Source of the DNA: Sepiola atlantica
Lineage: Eukaryota; Mollusca; Cephalopoda; Sepiida; Sepiolidae
Length of the DNA: 64,000 nt
NCBI GenBank assembly: GCA_963556195.1
Contig: OY744519.1
Location: 33,912,801 to 33,976,800 of the forward strand
Direction of reading: 5' to 3'
The notes beneath the pieces are model-generated. The model was not told the DNA's origin. It made no database searches and saw only the letters and a list, made by a program, of their open reading frames with translations. The translations under genes and the position numbers were made by a program. Below, piece by piece: positions 59,892 through 64,000 of this stretch (positions within the stretch are counted from its first letter, which is position 1; the number at the start of each line of letters is the position of its first letter).

Positions 59892-60230
59892 AAAGTTTTT
59901 AAAAAGGTTGAAGGCAATGCGAAGATCCGGATTGCTGGAAGCTGTGAAGAACAAAAACAAAACAAAACCGAAATAAGTCGGATATAGATCGAAAGGTTTG
60001 TTTATTTTTCTAGACAGCAAGGGTGTTAGTTTGTAATATCCGGATTATCAAGATTATCAAGAATTCTTGATAATCCGGATATTACAAACTAACACCCTTG
60101 CTGTCTAGAAAAATAAGCAAACCTTTCGATCTATATCCGACTTATTTCGGTTTTGTTTTGTTTTTGTTCTTCACAGCTTCCAGCAATCCGGATCTTCGCA
60201 TTGCCTTCAACCTTTTTAAAAGCTTTTATT
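59888..60230. repeat. 343-bp near-perfect palindrome
   Basis: The left arm runs from AATAAAAGTTTTTAAAAAGG (59888) to the centre GAATTC (60061-60066), and the right arm to 60230. The arms are about 165-175 bp. The left arm has one extra 9-base ATTATCAAG, and single changes occur elsewhere (for example GTTTATT/GCTTATT). TA arrays flank both sides (59835-59888 and 60270-60326). The ORFs of 60-90 codons on both strands are the same peptide because of the palindrome. Confidence 0.95.
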
Positions 60231-60268
60231 ATTACTCCCAGCAATGCTTCCAGCAAACTACCAATTTC

Positions 60269-60269
<1 letters not shown>

Positions 60270-60326
<57 letters not shown>
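60270..60326. repeat. (TA)n right of the 343-bp palindrome
   Basis: Followed by CTTACAATTGTAA. Confidence 0.98.
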
Positions 60327-60329
60327 TTA

Positions 60330-61350
60330 CAATTGTAATAAATCCCCATTAAACATCATTATGAAAATTCTATATTTTATGTTCCCATAAAATTGTCAGA
60401 CTGTAGCACTTCACATTCGTCATTTTTTACCCGGGCATCAAAATATTTTTCGTACAGTGTAGTCTATATGCAGATAGTCGTAACATATTTAATGAAATAA
60501 TACCCGGCGCAGGAAGAGGGGGGGTCGGTCTCGTTCAGTATAGGGCCGGTTAACATCAGTTTGTTTCTCTTACTTCGAAATACAAAACATCTCTTACGTA
60601 TAAATAATATGCGAGGTCATCTCAAAGTGAAAATGAGAACGAAAACTTAGAAGATTTATCTTTCTCTCTGCGATTGCGATTCTACCTTCAAGATAAATGA
60701 AGAGAGAGAAAGAAGAAAGGAAAAAAGATGTAAAAATCGTAGAAGCCGCAAGTTGTCTTGCGTTCTTTAAAGGGGAGGTAAGCGAGGAGAAATAGATCGT
60801 AAGCTTCTCTTTGTCTTTTACGATAAAACGATCCAGAAGAGAAACCGTACTAGTGATGGCGAGGGGCGGTGCAGAGTCGCGTTAGAAGTGGATGGAATAG
60901 CGAAATGCGAAATGATATCGCGTTTGGGAGGAGAGGCGAGTAGTAAATAGTGCCTTACTGATAGCCAGATGAGGGGCCGACGTCAGCCAGATTGAAATCG
61001 ATACGAAGAATACAGCAAAGGAATGGGAGAGCCGCAAAGATTGCCGAAATTTGATCAGCTAATGCAGCTAGTTGAATACCTTCATGTTACCCGATCCGTC
61101 ACCGTTGTGCATAACTTGCACTAATTCATTAGTTAAATAGACGAGTTAAGCTCTGGGGTAGGCATTAGGAATGGGGCGGAGGGGAAAGTATACCGAATCA
61201 TTGATTGGAGTTTTTTTTAAATGGAATACAAAATACTGAAATATATACATAATCTTCTACAAGCAATAGATTTCCCAGCTTACCCGGTAACGTGGTAAAA
61301 ATATATGTAAAGAAAGAAAGTATATATATTTTTCTTCTACTGTCAGTAGC
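60330..61350. other. No gene seen
   Basis: ACTTCGAAATACAAAACATC and ATATGCGAGGTCATCTC at 60570-60630 repeat a block at 54840-54900, so part of this is a dispersed repeat. Confidence 0.55.
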
Positions 61351-61354
61351 AGGT

Positions 61355-61475
61355 TTGTTGGCGCTGTGGATAAAACACTTTACTGCTGATCACATTTGGA
61401 TGTGACTGGCCGTTCGAGTTTCGAATCTGGTGCGGATAAAATTGTTACGTCTAGCCACGACTAATCAGTGTAATA
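61355..61475 (+). repeat. tRNA-headed SINE, family 1, decayed copy
   Basis: A-box-like TTGGCGCTGTGGATAAAAC, B-box-like GAGTTTCGAATCTGG, then AAAATTGTTACGTCT as in the 8.08 and 53.2 kb copies. The hammerhead core is not legible (CACGACTAATCAGTG). Confidence 0.5.
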
Positions 61476-61477
61476 TA

Positions 61478-61706
61478 TGATGAAAGGAGTATAGTCGCGC
61501 TTTCAATGCATTTGCGGCGTGAGAGAGAGAGAGTGTTCGCGTTTGAGGAGAGTATAGTCTGAAAAGTTTAGATGGTGGGAGAAAGTGTTCCTGTGTATCA
61601 TTTTCTCCCACAATCTAAACTTTTCAGATTGCACTCTCCTCAAAATCGAACACTCTCTCTCTCACGCCGCAAATGCATTGAAAGTGCGACTATACTCCTT
61701 TCATCA
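61478..61706. repeat. 229-bp inverted repeat adjoining a SINE
   Basis: Left arm from TGATGAAAGGAGTATAGTCG (61478) and right arm to 61706, with ~95-bp arms and a loop around 61590-61600. Mismatches are few. It includes GAGAGAGAGAGAG paired with CTCTCTCTCTC. Confidence 0.88.
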
Positions 61707-61808
61707 CCATCAAACATCAACCTCAGGCTCGGTTCTTACACCGTAAGCAGGCACCTAGCAAAGATCGCACTAAAACAAGGCAATATATTAAACCACTGCG
61801 ACTCTGAT

Positions 61809-61811
<3 letters not shown>

Positions 61812-61881
<70 letters not shown>
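61812..61881. repeat. (TA)n
   Basis: Follows GACTCTGATTAAA. Confidence 0.98.
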
Positions 61882-61885
<4 letters not shown>

Positions 61886-61984
61886 TTTGTGATAATAGCA
61901 AGTTCTCATTGCTAATCAAATCATTTTAATACATCTCTCAAACTTAATCCTTATTTTCTATTTTTTGAAATTTATATATATTTT

Positions 61985-62242
<258 letters not shown>

Positions 62243-62676
62243 AGATGACAGATGGAAAACATAGACTGTCAATTTAAGATTTGTATTGCTCTTTAAACTT
62301 AATGTGTGACAAATTAGCAGACCTATCTCTGATTCATTCAGATTAATCTTTGGTTTCTCGCTTTCAGTGTATCAATTTCATGCCCACTCCTATTTGTTGT
62401 TTATCCTGGCCAGTTCCTCTGTCTTCTTCCCTCTCAGCGCCTATTACCCCCTCCTCCACCGCCTCCCCATACTAGCTCAGTAAGTGTGAAAGTGAAAAAG
62501 AAAAAGGAAATAAATTAAAATATGAAAAGAAGAATAAGAAACATAGAAGAATGTGTCACCCACTTGTCATATTTCAACGTCACTTAAAGTCTTCTTATAT
62601 GGTCTAATCGGATCATCCTTTCCTCATCCCATGTGTGTGCCTTCAAAACAAAATTATTTCCAAATCTTCACTTTTT

Positions 62677-62714
62677 CTGAAGATGTTCGCCAACACGAAC
62701 GAAACCGGTCAAAT
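62677..62714 (+). ncRNA. Hammerhead-like motif with GTC cleavage triplet
   Basis: CTGAAGA (62677-62683), an extra T, stem II GTTCG/CGAAC (62685-62689 with 62696-62700), GAAA (62701-62704), palindromic CCGG (62705-62708) and TC. The predicted cut is after 62710. Stem I is only TTT/AAA. Stem III has no loop, so it could act only as a dimer. Confidence 0.5.
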
Positions 62715-62729
62715 CTCTTGTTTTTGTTT

Positions 62730-62823
62730 TTCTCCTGCACCTTAACCTTTTTTCCGTTTGTCATTTTTCACACATTTTGTGCACCACGGCATTTCATTTT
62801 CGTGAATTATCGTGTACCTTACC
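62730..62823. repeat. 110-bp repeat before TA array, copy 2
   Basis: As at 61985. Seven or so differences. The hammerhead-like motif lies just upstream. Confidence 0.85.

Positions 62824-62920
<97 letters not shown>
62824..62920. repeat. Long (TA)n before mariner-like end
   Basis: About 95 bases; the TA at 62921 could be the mariner target. Confidence 0.98.
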
Positions 62921-62921
<1 letters not shown>

Positions 62922-62922
62922 A

Positions 62923-63050
62923 TTAGGTACGTGCAAAAATGGCCGCCGTTGGTACTGACTAGCGTTTTTAAAAGTGTGTTTTCTTATTTTTTTTAAGTAG
63001 TTTTCGTTTAACTTTTGATTGCGTTTGAAAGATAAAAGCATTAATTTAAT
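62923..63050 (+). mobile_element. Second mariner-like 5' terminal region
   Basis: TA then TTAGGTACGTGCAAAAATGG (62923) resembles the TIR of the mariner at 37.65 kb, with GCCGCC after it. The following ~100 bases look like mariner 5' leader, but no transposase frame or matching right TIR is seen before 64000. Confidence 0.55.
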
Positions 63051-63054
63051 ATAT

Positions 63055-64000
63055 AAAAGGAAAAAAATGTATATTTACATGTGAAAAAAAATTAGAATGA
63101 AAAAGTTATCTAAACGGCTAAATAAGAAAAAAATCAGTTTAAACTGTAGATTCAATAAAACATGTTTAAAATTCGCTGAAAAGATAAATATTAGTTTTCC
63201 GGAACTGTTTCAAAAATAATTATTAAATTAAAGTCCTAAGAGAGTGAATTAAAATAAATGGACCTTCATGTTTTACTAAATATTGCTGAATTATCCAACA
63301 GAAAAAGTGAAGTTACTCTCTGGACATAGATTCGCTGTTTTATGTAAATGTAAACAAAATATGGCGACCAAATCTCAAAGTATGGTAGACTCGAACTGCA
63401 GTAATATTTTTTTTTTACATTTTTATATCGAAGTTATGTTTGTGTAATACTTTATAGAAATTGAAAAATAGTTAAACCTTAATTTCTTTATTTTTTAAAG
63501 TTATGAAAAAAATGTCTACATTAAATTGACAAGTATGGAAGACCCGAACCACATTATTATTTTGAGCAGAAAGTTTTGTAATAATTTTCCCTTATTTCTA
63601 ATTTTATGTACCAGTGCAGATTAGGACCCAAGCTAACCCTGCCCCTAAACCTTACGCTAAACCTTCCCTATACCAACTAATTGATGTATCCATTATGTAT
63701 TATAATAACAAAAGATCGCTTTTATTTTGCATATGTAGTCGGAAAAAAATTGAAGAAATTGTTTACCAATGTTTTTCCTCAGAATTTGAAATAACTTTTT
63801 AAAAATGTTGTTAAAAATTATTTTTACGTTACGAACTGCGTCAATTTTATCAATTATTGTTACATGATGATTGATTAAAAAACTTGAAAAATTACATTAC
63901 TCAATTCAATTTTTAAAGAATTAATGTAATTTTAAATTGCATTAATTCTTTTAAAATAAAGCTAAAAGATGTTTTTTCCTTTTTCTTCTTAAATGGCCTC
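63055..64000. other. No gene seen
   Basis: AT-rich, with a 62-codon ORF at 63614. An inverted pair AATTAATGTAATTTTAAATT lies near 63918. Confidence 0.55.

Noticed and set aside
59823..60352. Conserved 60-85-codon peptide MLSRKI... on both strands
   Set aside because: Same sequence seen twice because of the palindrome, so there is no evidence of conservation.

Overview
This looks like intergenic or intronic chromosomal DNA from a metazoan. The best guess is a mollusc, and a cephalopod such as an octopus is plausible. The reasons are very dense (TA)n arrays, AT-rich DNA, tRNA-headed SINEs, animal-type non-LTR retrotransposon debris, a mariner with TA target duplications, and satellites. That is inference: no host gene fixes the species. 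I found no convincing host exon, rRNA gene or intact tRNA gene. Nearly every ORF of 60 codons or more is a read-through of (TA)n, (GA)n or a trinucleotide array, or chance.

Recognisable protein-coding remnants all belong to mobile elements. They are the 3' end of a LINE at 12.5-13.1 kb (+), with a relative at 39.6-39.9 kb (-) and a third C-terminus at 56.16 kb (+). A restriction-like-endonuclease LINE that has lost its reverse transcriptase lies at 28.1-29.64 kb (-), with a second 3' end at 30.3-31.1 kb (-). A reverse-transcriptase LINE lies at 35.72-37.16 kb (+), a full-length but dead mariner at 37.65-38.90 kb (+), and a GIY-YIG fragment of a Penelope-like element at 49.66-49.93 kb (+). All are broken.

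The most interesting layer is non-coding. (1) Type-I hammerhead ribozyme motifs recur, several of them inside tRNA-headed SINE-like repeats and close to (TA)n arrays. The best are at 1124-1175 (+), 53318-53363 (+), 35090-35139 (-) and 11169-11228 (-); others are eroded. (2) A family of repeats begins with the 5' end of U2 snRNA followed by a snap-back copy of U2 nucleotides ~27-38 (20.45 kb -, 21.96 kb +, 29.96 kb -), with body-only relatives at 21.55, 31.98 and 50.8 kb. (3) Several long, near-perfect palindromes or MITE-like inverted repeats lie at 8.2, 14.9, 17.9-18.3, 42.0-42.4, 59.9-60.2 and 61.5-61.7 kb.

Layout: 0-12 kb SINEs, TA arrays and a 3 kb inverted pair; 12-20 kb LINE end, palindromes and short duplications; 20-32 kb U2-headed elements, minisatellites, trinucleotide arrays and the RLE LINE; 34-41 kb tandem SINE units, RT LINE, mariner and LINE end; 42-46 kb MITE, repeat relatives and a 163-bp satellite; 46-53 kb Penelope remnant, U2-family body and 37-bp minisatellite; 53-64 kb hammerhead SINEs, palindromes, TA/GT arrays and a second mariner-like end. 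A Penelope-like enzyme is one possible partner for the hammerhead repeats, since hammerheads are known from Penelope-like elements, but nothing here proves that link.
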